Assembly: GCA_900465685.1 (NCBI GenBank)
Contig: UEGR01000003.1
Coordinates: forward strand, 486,997-550,996
Direction of reading: 5' to 3'
Length of the DNA stretch: 64,000 nt
Origin: Hyphomicrobiales bacterium
GTDB lineage: Bacteria; Pseudomonadota; Alphaproteobacteria; Rhizobiales; Rhizobiaceae
Shown: piece by piece, positions 25,538 through 33,740 of the stretch
Layout of the letters: every line of letters starts with the position of its first letter
How positions within the stretch are numbered: the stretch's first letter is position 1
The notes under the pieces: generated by a model
Told to the model about the DNA's origin: nothing
Databases searched by the model: none
Seen by the model: only the letters and a program-made list of their open reading frames with translations
Program-made: the position numbers and the translations under genes

Positions 25538-28489
25538 ATGCGACATATCGATCCAATCGTTCGATTATTATCCGCGACTATCTTTCTATTTCCATCATCA
25601 TCTTTTGCGCAGCAGGCCCAGCCAACCCAGGCATTCAAGTCAGATGCGGAATATATGGCAAACTGGGGCCTGCCGATGATCAACGCAGCGCCAGCCTATC
25701 AGCGAGGGTTTACAGGCAAAGGCATTACCGTGGCGGTGCTCGACACGGGCATTGATATCTACCATCCGGAGTTTGCTGGAAAAGTGCATCCGTGGTCGAA
25801 AAACTTCGGCACGTTCATGGGTGAACGGGATGTGCGGGATATCCAGAAAAACGGCGCGATCCTTGGACATGGCAGCCATGTCAGCGGTATCATCGCCGCA
25901 GCTCGAAACGGCACCGGGATGCATGGCGTTGCCTATGATTCCCAAATCCTGGCCTTGAGGGCCATCGTGCCTGACCGACAATATGATGCGATCAACAGGG
26001 CTCTACGCTATGCGTCCAAGACGGGTGTCAAGGTTCTGAACGGGAGCTACGGCCCATACGTATTCCCTACCCCCAACAACAATCCAAACTACCAGCAATT
26101 AAGCTATCAGCCGATCCTGTATGGCGGCTATCTCAATAATGATTATGAAGCGCTGAAGGTTGCCGCCAAGGCCGATATCGTCATGGTTTTCGCGGCAGGC
26201 AATGATTACAAGGTCCAGCCAGTTTCGTCAGCGCATCCAAGCGGCAGCGCGCTGTTTCCAGCGATAACACCGCAGAACACGGCAATCGGCAAATATAAAT
26301 TCGTCGATGGTCGCCGAAGCGATCTGAACTTGAACAATCCCAATACCTACCACCTGTTGGCGCCGAATGATCCTGCCGTTGCCAATCTCGATTTTTCGGA
26401 TTTGAAAGGCTCCATCATTGCCGTTGTCTCGGTCGGTCCGAACAAGCAAATCGCCAGCTATAGCAATCGCTGCGGTATTGCTGCGGAATGGTGCATGGCG
26501 GCTCCGGGCGGCGATAACGGAGGCGCGGTTTACTCGACCTATCCCGGTGGAGGCTATCAATATATGCAAGGCACATCCATGGCTTCGCCGCATGTGGCGG
26601 GCGCGGCTGCGGTTGTGCGGCAAGCCTTTCCCTATATGAATGCGCGGCAGACTATCGAAACCCTGCTGACGACTGCCACCAATATCGGCCCAACCGAGAT
26701 TTACGGTCAGGGATTGTTGAACCTGGGCGCTGCCATCAATGGACCGATGAAATTCCGTTATGCGGAAGGTTTCGACGTCGATACGCAGGGCTATGCATCA
26801 ACATGGTCCAACCCGATTTCCGGCATTGGTGGTTTGACCAAGCGCGGCGCAGGCGAATTGCGCCTTACCGGTGACAACAGCTTTACCGGCGATTCAGCCG
26901 TCGTCGGCGGCACGCTGATTTTTGACGGCGACAATGCCACGTCTGTTCGTGTGGCCAAGGCAGGACGATTAAGTGGCGTTGGCAGCGTCAATTCCGTGAC
27001 CAATGAAACCGGTGGTGTTGTGGCCCCAGGCGAGAACGGAATTGGTACATTGACCGTCAAAGGCAATTATATTGGCAAAGGCGGCACGGTCGAGATTGCC
27101 ACCGGGCTCGGTGCCGATAACAACCGGACCAGCCATCTTGTTATCATGGGTGACAGTTCCGGCAGCAGCCAGCTGCGGCTCGTTTCCTATGGTCAGTCGA
27201 GTGCGCAGATTGCAGACGACACCAGGATTATCGAGGTTGCAGGCAATCCCGCAGGCACATTCGCGCTGGCAGGCGACTATACAACGGAGAATGGTGAAGC
27301 GGCGGTTGTTGGCGGTGTCTATGCCTATGAGATTACGGCGGCTGCCGACCAGCCAGCTGAAGCCCCCTCACCTGCGGAGCCTGACGCGCGCTCTTCTGCG
27401 ACAACGGCGAACAGCGTGGCACTATCGGGCGATGGTGGCTTTTATCTCCGCAATACGGTTGCGGGTGGCGAGACGCGTTACAATCCCTCCATGCCTATCT
27501 ATGAAGGCTATGCGCGTAACTTGCAGGCGTTGAACCAGATGCCAAGCTTGCAGCAGCGTGTGGGCAATCGATACTGGAACGATAATACGTTGCCGAGCGA
27601 GGATGTTAAGGACGGTCATGCGACGCCCGGGCAGGATGCCGCCATCGACAAGCATGGTGTCTGGGGGCGCATTGAAGGGACGCACAGCAAATTTGCGGCG
27701 GGCGGTTCCACCGCCAGCGTGACGCAGGACATTGGCGTTTTCGTGATGCAGGCCGGTATCGATGCGTTGTTTCAGGAAAGCCAATCCGGTCGCCTGATCG
27801 GCAGCTTCACGGCGCAATATGGCAAAGCCAGCAGCGATATTTCGTCTTTCAGTGGCGATGGCACCATCGATACCGATGGATGGGGATTGGGTGGCGCACT
27901 CACCTGGTATGGCAATAATGGCTATTACCTCGACGGACAGCTTCAGTTGACCTGGTATGACAGCAAACTGGTTTCCGATACGCTCGAAAAGTCGCTGGCC
28001 GATGGCAATAAGGGCTTTGGCTATGGCCTTAGCCTCGAAGGCGGACGCCGGATTGAAGTCAACGAGCATTGGTCGATCACGCCACAGGCGCAACTTATCT
28101 GGTCGTCGGTGGATTTCGACAGCTTCCATGATGTTGCGGGCGTGCCCGTCGATCTGCGCAATGGTGACAGTCTCAATGCCCGCATCGGGCTGGCGGCGGA
28201 ATATCGCAATGCATGGCGCGATGGTTACAACCGGCTGACCCAGACCAATCTTTATCTCGCCGCCAATCTCTACCAGGAGTTCATGGACGATTATAAGATC
28301 AGGGCTGGCGGCGTTGATTTCAAAAGCGAAAACGACAAAACCTGGGGCGGTATCGGCGCTGGCGGAACCTATGCCTGGGCTGGTGGCAAATATGCGGTTT
28401 TTGGCGAAGGCATGGTCAAGACCAGCTTCGAGGATTTCGGCGATAATTACAGCCTCAAGGGATCGCTCGGTTTCAAGGTGAACTGGTAA
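25538..28489 (+). CDS. Subtilisin-like serine protease autotransporter (type Va secretion)
   Basis: The 983-residue protein has a signal peptide (to about residue 24, SSSFAQQ), an S8 peptidase domain (~45-400) and a C-terminal autotransporter barrel (~700-983). The catalytic triad is visible: Asp69 in VAVLDTGID, His111 in GHGSHVSGII and Ser347 in GTSMASPHVAG. Residues ~430-530 form a beta-helix with a passenger repeat (GAGELRLTGDNSFTGDSAVV, then GTLIF) and GVVAPGENGIGTLTVKGNY. A Pro/Ala/Glu-rich linker precedes the barrel, which ends GSLGFKVNW with a terminal aromatic residue. The protease would be displayed on, or released from, the outer membrane. Comparable proteins are SphB1 and NalP. Substrate unknown. 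Confidence 0.93.
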   Translation: MRHIDPIVRLLSATIFLFPSSSFAQQAQPTQAFKSDAEYMANWGLPMINAAPAYQRGFTGKGITVAVLDTGIDIYHPEFAGKVHPWSKNFGTFMGERDVRDIQKNGAILGHGSHVSGIIAAARNGTGMHGVAYDSQILALRAIVPDRQYDAINRALRYASKTGVKVLNGSYGPYVFPTPNNNPNYQQLSYQPILYGGYLNNDYEALKVAAKADIVMVFAAGNDYKVQPVSSAHPSGSALFPAITPQNTAIGKYKFVDGRRSDLNLNNPNTYHLLAPNDPAVANLDFSDLKGSIIAVVSVGPNKQIASYSNRCGIAAEWCMAAPGGDNGGAVYSTYPGGGYQYMQGTSMASPHVAGAAAVVRQAFPYMNARQTIETLLTTATNIGPTEIYGQGLLNLGAAINGPMKFRYAEGFDVDTQGYASTWSNPISGIGGLTKRGAGELRLTGDNSFTGDSAVVGGTLIFDGDNATSVRVAKAGRLSGVGSVNSVTNETGGVVAPGENGIGTLTVKGNYIGKGGTVEIATGLGADNNRTSHLVIMGDSSGSSQLRLVSYGQSSAQIADDTRIIEVAGNPAGTFALAGDYTTENGEAAVVGGVYAYEITAAADQPAEAPSPAEPDARSSATTANSVALSGDGGFYLRNTVAGGETRYNPSMPIYEGYARNLQALNQMPSLQQRVGNRYWNDNTLPSEDVKDGHATPGQDAAIDKHGVWGRIEGTHSKFAAGGSTASVTQDIGVFVMQAGIDALFQESQSGRLIGSFTAQYGKASSDISSFSGDGTIDTDGWGLGGALTWYGNNGYYLDGQLQLTWYDSKLVSDTLEKSLADGNKGFGYGLSLEGGRRIEVNEHWSITPQAQLIWSSVDFDSFHDVAGVPVDLRNGDSLNARIGLAAEYRNAWRDGYNRLTQTNLYLAANLYQEFMDDYKIRAGGVDFKSENDKTWGGIGAGGTYAWAGGKYAVFGEGMVKTSFEDFGDNYSLKGSLGFKVNW

Positions 28490-28509
28490 TCTGACGGCGT
28501 GACATTCGG

Positions 28510-28529
28510 AAGGCCCCGCAAGGGGCCTT
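28510..28529 (+). terminator. Hairpin after the autotransporter gene
   Basis: AAGGCCCC pairs with GGGGCCTT around GCAA, a stable tetraloop hairpin 20 nt after the stop. No T-run follows, so termination strength is uncertain. Confidence 0.6.
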
Positions 28530-28597
28530 CTGCGCGGTAAGGCGATTTGAAAGCAGAATTCGGGACGTTTCCATGCCGCTTTGTGCTAAAAAACCTT

Positions 28598-29236
28598 ATG
28601 AGAGATTTGTTCGATCAGCTTGAACCTGTTGAGATTCTTGCGCCCGGTGCAGTGCTTTTGCACGGATTCGCTTTGCTGGATGAAGAAGCCATTCTGAAAT
28701 CCGTGGCGGAGGTAAGTGCAGCCGCGCCATTTCGGCATATGGTGACGCCCGGCGGTTATCGCATGTCGGTCGCCATGACCAATTGTGGACAGGCAGGCTG
28801 GGTAACCGACAAAAGCGGTTATCGATACAGCCCAGAAGACCCTGAAACCGGGAAACCATGGCCTGCAATGCCGGAGGCCTTTCGCAATCTCGCCGAAAAC
28901 GCTGCACAACAGGCCGGATATGCTGATTTTTCTCCCGATGCTTGCCTGATCAACCGATACGAGCCCGGAGCAAAACTCTCCTTGCATCAGGACAAGGACG
29001 AGCGTGATTTCACCAATCCGATCGTGTCCGTTTCGCTCGGGCTTCCGGCGACCTTCCAGTTTGGCGGACTGAAGCGTAACGACCCGATCACCAAATATGC
29101 ATTGCATCATGGCGACGTGGTTGTCTGGGGTGGCCCGTCGCGGCTATTCCATCACGGTATATTGGCGTTGAAAGATGGCGAACACGACAAGGTTGGTCGT
29201 GTTCGCCTCAATCTAACTTTCCGAAAGGCGCTGTGA
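28598..29236 (+). CDS. alkB: Alkylated DNA repair dioxygenase AlkB
   Basis: AlkB oxidatively removes methyl groups from 1-methyladenine and 3-methylcytosine using Fe(II) and 2-oxoglutarate. The 212-residue chain lines up with E. coli AlkB through FRHMVTPGGYRMSVAMTNCG, PDACLINRYEPGAKLSLHQD and VVVWGGPSRLFHHGI. Iron ligands are His130, Asp132 and His186; Arg203 and Arg209 in RVRLNLTFR bind 2-oxoglutarate. ATG 28598 matches the E. coli start; the longer frame would begin with TTG and adds unrelated residues. No ada gene is adjacent, though an aidB-like gene lies at 2.1 kb. Confidence 0.95.
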   Translation: MRDLFDQLEPVEILAPGAVLLHGFALLDEEAILKSVAEVSAAAPFRHMVTPGGYRMSVAMTNCGQAGWVTDKSGYRYSPEDPETGKPWPAMPEAFRNLAENAAQQAGYADFSPDACLINRYEPGAKLSLHQDKDERDFTNPIVSVSLGLPATFQFGGLKRNDPITKYALHHGDVVVWGGPSRLFHHGILALKDGEHDKVGRVRLNLTFRKAL

Positions 29237-29240
29237 GCCT

Positions 29241-29340
29241 TAGAGCATTTCCAGCAAAAGTGCGTAGCGGTTTTGCGTAGGATAATGCGTCAAATAGATA
29301 GAGCGGTTCCACGATTCCGTTTTAACCGGAACTGCTCTAG
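29241..29340. repeat. Palindromic Rhizobiales/Brucella-type intergenic repeat
   Basis: A ~100-bp element begins TAGAGCATTTCCAGCAAAAG and ends AACCGGAACTGCTCTAG. Its ends are inverted (AGAGCA-TTTCC against GGAAC-TGCTCT) and the middle holds GTAGCGGTTTTGCGTAGG and AGATAGAGCGGTT. Elements of this form (RIME or Bru-RS-like) are common between genes in this order. The terminal CTAG supplies the TAG stop codon of the MFS gene on the minus strand. It may also act as the terminator between convergent alkB and MFS. Confidence 0.75.
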
Positions 29341-30647
29341 TTCAAGGCCTGCTGGCGCGTTTCGACATTGATCAGAAACGCGATAACACCCGCCAGCGCA
29401 AGAAGTCCGGCAAACATGGCCACAGCCACGTTGAAGCTTTGACTGATGACGATAGCCAGAGCTGATGGCGCCAAAAGACCGCCGAGGCGCGCCATGGCAC
29501 CTGCCGCTCCCATACCGCTTGCACGCAATGCCGTGGGATAAAGCTCCGGCGTGAAGGCATAAAGTGCGCCCCATGTGCCCAACAGCGCGAAGCTCATGAT
29601 GAGGATCGACGCACCAACCACAGCCGAACTATCCGCAATCGTGAACAGGGCGCAGGCCGCAGCGCTGATGAACAGGAAGCTGATCAGTGTCTTGCGACGC
29701 CCCCATGTTTCAACGCCATAGGCGGCGAGTGCGTAGCCCGGCAATTGCGCCAACGCTACCACGACCAGAAAGCCGTAGCCGCGCACGAAGCCGAAACCGT
29801 CTCCCGCGAGCTTTGCCGGTATCCAGGTAAAGATGCCGTAATAGGAAACGGAAACGAGAAACCAGATTGCCAGTGTTGCGAGCGTGCGCTGACGCAGTTG
29901 TGGCGACAACAACCGTTCGTCGGTCACGAGCAGCGGTGCTTCGAGACGAGCCTTCGGCGGCAATTCGGGCTTGCCATTGCGGCGCAGCACGCGGTTCATA
30001 ACCGCTTTCGCTTCATCGGCGCGACCGGATTTCAGAAGATGCATCGGCGATTCCGGCACCCAAAGGCGCAGCCAGATACCGATGAGCGCGGGCGCTGCAG
30101 TGACGACGAAAATATAGCGCCACGCGTCCTCGACACCGGCAAGACTTGCAGCCCATGCGGCAAGCGCGATGACGACAGTGCCCACTGCCCAGAAACCTTC
30201 GAGCATGACCAACCAGCGACCCCGGTTCTTCGACGGAAGGAACTCGGCCATCATGGCATAATCGACAGGTAGCGTTCCGCCGACGGCTATACCGGTCAGA
30301 AAACGCAAGACCAGCAAAACTTCGAAGCCGGGCGCGAAGGCCGACAACAGACCGAACACGGCATCGCAGGCGACCGTGACGAGCAAAACGCGGCGGCGGC
30401 CGTATCGATCTGCGAGCCTGCCGAAAACGGCAGCGCCGACCAACATGCCGAAGAAGAAAAGCGTGCCGGTCTGCAAGGCCTGCGGTACGGTCAATCCGAA
30501 AGTCTTCGCAATGGAGGCAGCCGTAAAGCCGACTGCCAGAACCTGCATGGCGTCCGCGGCCCAGACGAGGCCGAAAACGCCGAGCAGACCACGCTGGAAT
30601 GCGCCCGTCCCCGCCTGATCGAGCGATTGTTCGATGGTGATCTTCAT
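29337..30647 (-). CDS. MFS transporter, sugar-porter/aromatic-acid-symporter-like
   Basis: The 436-residue inner-membrane protein has twelve hydrophobic segments and MFS signatures: GRLADRYGRRRVLLVTVACD between helices 2 and 3, VLRFLTGIAVGGTLPVDYAMMAEFLP, RWLVMLEGFWAVG, PESPMHLL before the central loop, and the C-half repeats YGVETWGRRKTLI and YAFTPELYPTALRASGMG. The RFLTG-GG-VD-EF pattern is that of SV2-like metabolite:H+ symporters. It lies 66 nt downstream of the LysR gene on the same strand and may be co-transcribed, so it may import or export a metabolite of the neighbouring D-amino-acid operon. The stop codon is provided by the adjoining repeat. Confidence 0.88.
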   Translation of the reverse strand: MKITIEQSLDQAGTGAFQRGLLGVFGLVWAADAMQVLAVGFTAASIAKTFGLTVPQALQTGTLFFFGMLVGAAVFGRLADRYGRRRVLLVTVACDAVFGLLSAFAPGFEVLLVLRFLTGIAVGGTLPVDYAMMAEFLPSKNRGRWLVMLEGFWAVGTVVIALAAWAASLAGVEDAWRYIFVVTAAPALIGIWLRLWVPESPMHLLKSGRADEAKAVMNRVLRRNGKPELPPKARLEAPLLVTDERLLSPQLRQRTLATLAIWFLVSVSYYGIFTWIPAKLAGDGFGFVRGYGFLVVVALAQLPGYALAAYGVETWGRRKTLISFLFISAAACALFTIADSSAVVGASILIMSFALLGTWGALYAFTPELYPTALRASGMGAAGAMARLGGLLAPSALAIVISQSFNVAVAMFAGLLALAGVIAFLINVETRQQALN

Positions 30648-30713
30648 GCCGTTTTATGTCCCTCTCCGGCCGAATAAATTCCGTGCATTTACAGCGCCGC
30701 GCATATGGGCGTG

Positions 30714-31643
30714 TCAATCGCTGTTTTCTGAAACTGCACCGTCTTTTGTCTGCAAATAGGTCCACAAGCTTTCGGCACGCGGTGAAAGCGGAGCGTCGTG
30801 ACGATATATGCGAATTTCCGTTGTCAGATCCCAGTGTGGGTCGACCGAAGCCGGAACCATATCGCCGCGGCTGATCTCCTCGCGCACCAGACTTTCCGGC
30901 AGCCAAGCCATGCCCCACCCGGCCTGAACCATGGCCTTGAGGCCGATGGACATGGTGTTTTCATGAACGACCTTGCGCGCGAAGTTTGGCCCGGACATAA
31001 ATTTCTGCGCCAAAGCCGCACCGAAGAACGAAAAGTCGCCATAGCTAAGATAGGGCAGCGGTGCGCCAGTCTCGATAGCCCGATCCAGCAAGGGGCCATC
31101 GTCGGAGGGCAGCGAGACCGGGATGAGCCGCTCCGTGCCCAGAACGATGGACGGAAAGCGTTCTCGGTCGATCAGGATCGGTACCGAGGGATGCGCATAG
31201 GTCAGGAAGAAATCGACTTCGCCTTCGGTCAGTGTGGCAATATTGTCTTCAAACCCGCCGCGATCCGGCGCGAGATGCGAATGAATATTGCCGATGGCAG
31301 CGTCGATCCCCTTCAGCCATTGCGGGAAGAATGTCACGGTCAAAGTATGCAGGGCGGAAAACTTCAACGCTGGGTTCTGTCCCTGCCGGTTTGGCTGCAG
31401 ACTTTTGCGCGTGGCGTAAAACTGCCTGACCGTGTCCTCGGCGACAGAGAGAAACGTCTTTCCCTCACGGGTCAGTTGGGCGGGAAAAGTAGCGCGGTTG
31501 ACGAGCGTCACTCCCAACCAGACTTCAAGCTGCTTGATACGCCGCGAAAACGCCGACTGCGTAACGTGACGCGTCTCTGCGGCTCGAGAGAAGCTCGATG
31601 TCGAAGCGAGCGCGATGAAGTCTTCCAGCCATTTCAGTTCCAT
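30714..31643 (-). CDS. LysR-family transcriptional regulator
   Basis: The 309-residue protein begins with the LysR winged helix: MELKWLEDFIALASTSSFSR, then ETRHVTQSAFSRRIKQLEVWLG and LVNRATFPAQLTREG. The rest is a substrate-binding effector domain. ATG 31643 is chosen because AGGATCACCC precedes it and LysR proteins begin just before LEDF; the longer frame reads through repeat DNA. It is divergent from the aminotransferase operon and a T-N11-A box lies in between, so it very likely regulates that operon with a D-amino acid or related compound as coinducer (inference). Its 5' leader starts inside an octamer repeat tract. Confidence 0.92.
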   Translation of the reverse strand: MELKWLEDFIALASTSSFSRAAETRHVTQSAFSRRIKQLEVWLGVTLVNRATFPAQLTREGKTFLSVAEDTVRQFYATRKSLQPNRQGQNPALKFSALHTLTVTFFPQWLKGIDAAIGNIHSHLAPDRGGFEDNIATLTEGEVDFFLTYAHPSVPILIDRERFPSIVLGTERLIPVSLPSDDGPLLDRAIETGAPLPYLSYGDFSFFGAALAQKFMSGPNFARKVVHENTMSIGLKAMVQAGWGMAWLPESLVREEISRGDMVPASVDPHWDLTTEIRIYRHDAPLSPRAESLWTYLQTKDGAVSENSD

Positions 31644-31655
31644 GGGTGATCCTAG

Positions 31656-31758
31656 GGGAGTAGGGGAATAAGGCAGTAAGGGAATAGGTGAAACAGGGGA
31701 TAACATCGTATGTTCGCGCGCTGAACATACTGCCTTACTCCCTTATTCCCCTACTCCC
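31656..31758. repeat. Inverted pair of octamer-repeat tracts
   Basis: Two 31-nt tracts, 31656-31686 and 31728-31758, are inverted copies with only 3 differences. Each is about four degenerate 8-bp units of the form (G/C)A(G/A)TA(A/G)GG, resembling the AGGGCAGT octamer used in Brucella variable-number typing. The left tract begins 13 nt before the LysR start codon, hence within its leader. Confidence 0.8.
31708..31730. promoter_or_regulatory. 8-bp dyad between the repeat tracts
   Basis: GTATGTTC and GAACATAC form a perfect inverted repeat with a 7-nt GC-rich spacer. It lies in the divergent LysR/aminotransferase promoter region and could be an autoregulatory LysR site. Confidence 0.45.
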
Positions 31759-31766
31759 ATCAGCCT

Positions 31767-31783
31767 TATGCATTTTCTGCATA
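31767..31783. promoter_or_regulatory. LysR box (T-N11-A)
   Basis: TATGCA-TTTTC-TGCATA is a symmetric 6-bp dyad that contains the LysR consensus T-N11-A (TGCATTTTCTGCA). It lies ~87 bp before the aminotransferase start, where an activator would bind. Confidence 0.6.
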
Positions 31784-31869
31784 GTTATTGCAAAACATAG
31801 CATTGGCCAGTCAAATTCTTTTTTCCTACCGTCCTCTCGATCAAGAAATGCACATGCCGAGGACGTATT

Positions 31870-32733
31870 TTGGCCAGAGTAATTTATTTGAACGGAGCCT
31901 TCGTTGACGAAAGCGAAGCGAAGGTTTCGGTGTTCGACCGCGGCTTTTTGTTTGGCGACGGAATCTACGAAGTCAGTGCCGTGATCGATGGCCGTCTGGT
32001 CGATAATGAACTCCATCTCGCCCGGCTGGAGCGCTCGGTCAAAGAGATCGATATCGCCCTGCCCGTCTCGCTCGACGATATTCGCAAGGCGCAGATCGAG
32101 CTGATCCGCCGCAATACACTGCATGAAGGCGTGGTCTATATGCAGGTGACGCGTGGTGAGGCTGACCGCGATTTCGTCTATGCAAGCGACATCAAGCCAA
32201 ATCTGGTGATGTTCACGCAGGCCAAAAATCTGGCCAACGCACCCTCTGTCTTGAATGGCGTTCGCGTCGACGTCACACCGGATACGCGCTGGGCGCGCCG
32301 GGATATCAAAACCGTCATGCTGCTGGCGCAGGTGCTGGCCAAGAAGCAGGCAAAGATCAAAGGCTTTCATGAAGTCTGGCTGGTGGAAGACGGTTTCGTC
32401 ACCGAAGGCGCATCATCAACCGCCTTCATCATCTCGCACGACAATGTGCTGGTCGCACGTCCCAATTCAAACGCCATCTTGCCCGGCTGCACCCGCCGGG
32501 CGGTGCTGAAAATCGCTGAAGAGCAGAACCTCAAAATCGAGGAACGGCTGTTCACGGTGGAAGAAGCCAAGGCCGCGAAAGAGGCCTTTCTCACGAGCGC
32601 ATCGAGCTTCGTGACGCCGATCATCGGCATTCAGGATCAAACCATCGGCGATGGCAAGCCGGGTCCGCATACACGCCGTTTGCAGGAAATCTACATGGAT
32701 CTCGCCCGCACGGGCGCAGAAGCAGTTCTCTAA
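31870..32733 (+). CDS. dat: D-amino-acid aminotransferase (class IV PLP enzyme)
   Basis: The 287-residue protein is a fold-type IV aminotransferase close to D-alanine transaminase: ARVIYLNGAFVDESEAKVSV, FDRGFLFGDGIYEVSAV, MQVTRGEADRDF, and the PLP lysine in WARRDIKTVMLLAQ. The SSTAFIISHDNVLVARP phosphate-binding stretch and ILPGCTRRAVLKIAEE follow. It transfers amino groups between D-amino acids and 2-oxoacids. The start is TTG at 31870 with GAGGA just upstream; the family begins MxRIIYVNGxFV, which fits. It leads an operon with an ABC importer and a DmpA-type peptidase, and is divergent from a LysR gene. Confidence 0.9.
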   Translation: MARVIYLNGAFVDESEAKVSVFDRGFLFGDGIYEVSAVIDGRLVDNELHLARLERSVKEIDIALPVSLDDIRKAQIELIRRNTLHEGVVYMQVTRGEADRDFVYASDIKPNLVMFTQAKNLANAPSVLNGVRVDVTPDTRWARRDIKTVMLLAQVLAKKQAKIKGFHEVWLVEDGFVTEGASSTAFIISHDNVLVARPNSNAILPGCTRRAVLKIAEEQNLKIEERLFTVEEAKAAKEAFLTSASSFVTPIIGIQDQTIGDGKPGPHTRRLQEIYMDLARTGAEAVL

Positions 32734-32757
32734 CCCAAAAGAAAGCAAGAGGGGAAT

Positions 32758-33621
32758 ATGACAATAAAAAACCTTTTAAAGACAGCAGCCTATAGCGCCG
32801 TGTTCGCGAGCGTCGCCGCAGTGGCGGGCGCAGGCAGCGCATCCGCCGCAACCGAAGGCTATGGCGATTGCCCGCTGATCGGCGACAAGGGATCGGCCAC
32901 GATCACCCCGGCTGTACCGGGGCAATTCACGGTCATCATCAACCTGCCTGCCCTTGGCCAGTTCAACGGTGACACGCCGGAAACAATCAAGGACGGTTAT
33001 GAATTCTGCATGGCCGTCAACATCGCGCACCGCCTCGGCCTTGAAAAGGTGAAGCTGGTCAACGCTTCGTTCGACTCCATCGTGGCTGGTCAGAACAAGG
33101 ATTATGACATCGCGCTAGCGCTGATCTCCGTCACCGAACCGCGCAAGAAGGTGGTGGATTTCTCCACGCCTTACATGTCTTCCGCTTATGGTGTTGCAGC
33201 CCGCGCCGACAAGCCGGTGAAGGAAGCCGAAATGAAGACAGTGAAGGTCGGCACGCAAGCCGGTACGACGCTGGTTCCGTTCGCGCAGGAAACGCTGAAT
33301 GTCGCACATCTCGACGTTTTTGATGACACCGCATCGATGTTCACTGCCCTTGCTGCTGGCAAGGTCAATGCCGTGATGACCGATCTTTCGATCGTTCTCG
33401 GTCAGGTGAAAAACTCCAATGGCAAGCTGGCCGTTGTCGGTCAATATGAATCCGGCGACCAGACCGCAGGCATTTATCCGAAGGGTTCGGAAAGCAAGAA
33501 GGTCATCGATCAGTTGATCGCCGACATGGAAAAGGATGGAACCCTGAAGAAGCTGGAAACAGCCTATCTTCTGCCATCGTGGGGCACTTCGCCATCCGAC
33601 GTTCCTGTCTGGAAGCCATGA
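32758..33621 (+). CDS. Amino-acid ABC transporter substrate-binding protein
   Basis: The 287-residue periplasmic protein has a signal peptide (MTIKNLLKTAAYSAVFASVA, cleavage near ASA) and the SBP_bac_3 fold of polar amino-acid receptors: GYEFCMAVNIAHRLGLEKVKLV, NKDYDIALALISVTEPRKKVVDFS with the usual substrate-binding Arg, and VKVGTQAGTTLV. GAGGGGAAT precedes the ATG. It starts 24 nt after the aminotransferase. The ligand is not known; the context suggests a D-amino acid or short D-containing peptide. Confidence 0.92.
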   Translation: MTIKNLLKTAAYSAVFASVAAVAGAGSASAATEGYGDCPLIGDKGSATITPAVPGQFTVIINLPALGQFNGDTPETIKDGYEFCMAVNIAHRLGLEKVKLVNASFDSIVAGQNKDYDIALALISVTEPRKKVVDFSTPYMSSAYGVAARADKPVKEAEMKTVKVGTQAGTTLVPFAQETLNVAHLDVFDDTASMFTALAAGKVNAVMTDLSIVLGQVKNSNGKLAVVGQYESGDQTAGIYPKGSESKKVIDQLIADMEKDGTLKKLETAYLLPSWGTSPSDVPVWKP

Positions 33622-33633
33622 TCTGACGATTTT

Positions 33634-33667
33634 CCGGGCTGCGGTTAGCATGGCTGCCGCAGCCCGG
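33634..33667 (+). terminator. Intercistronic stem-loop after the binding-protein gene
   Basis: CCGGGCTGCGG pairs perfectly with CCGCAGCCCGG over 11 bp with a 12-nt loop, 12 nt after the stop. No T-run follows. It probably stabilises the binding-protein message or lowers read-through to the permease. Confidence 0.5.
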
Positions 33668-33740
33668 ACTCCCGATTTTGACACCGTGGCAGCAGCATCC
33701 ATAACAGGCGCGCAGCCACCTTGCCTCAGCGAGAATATTT

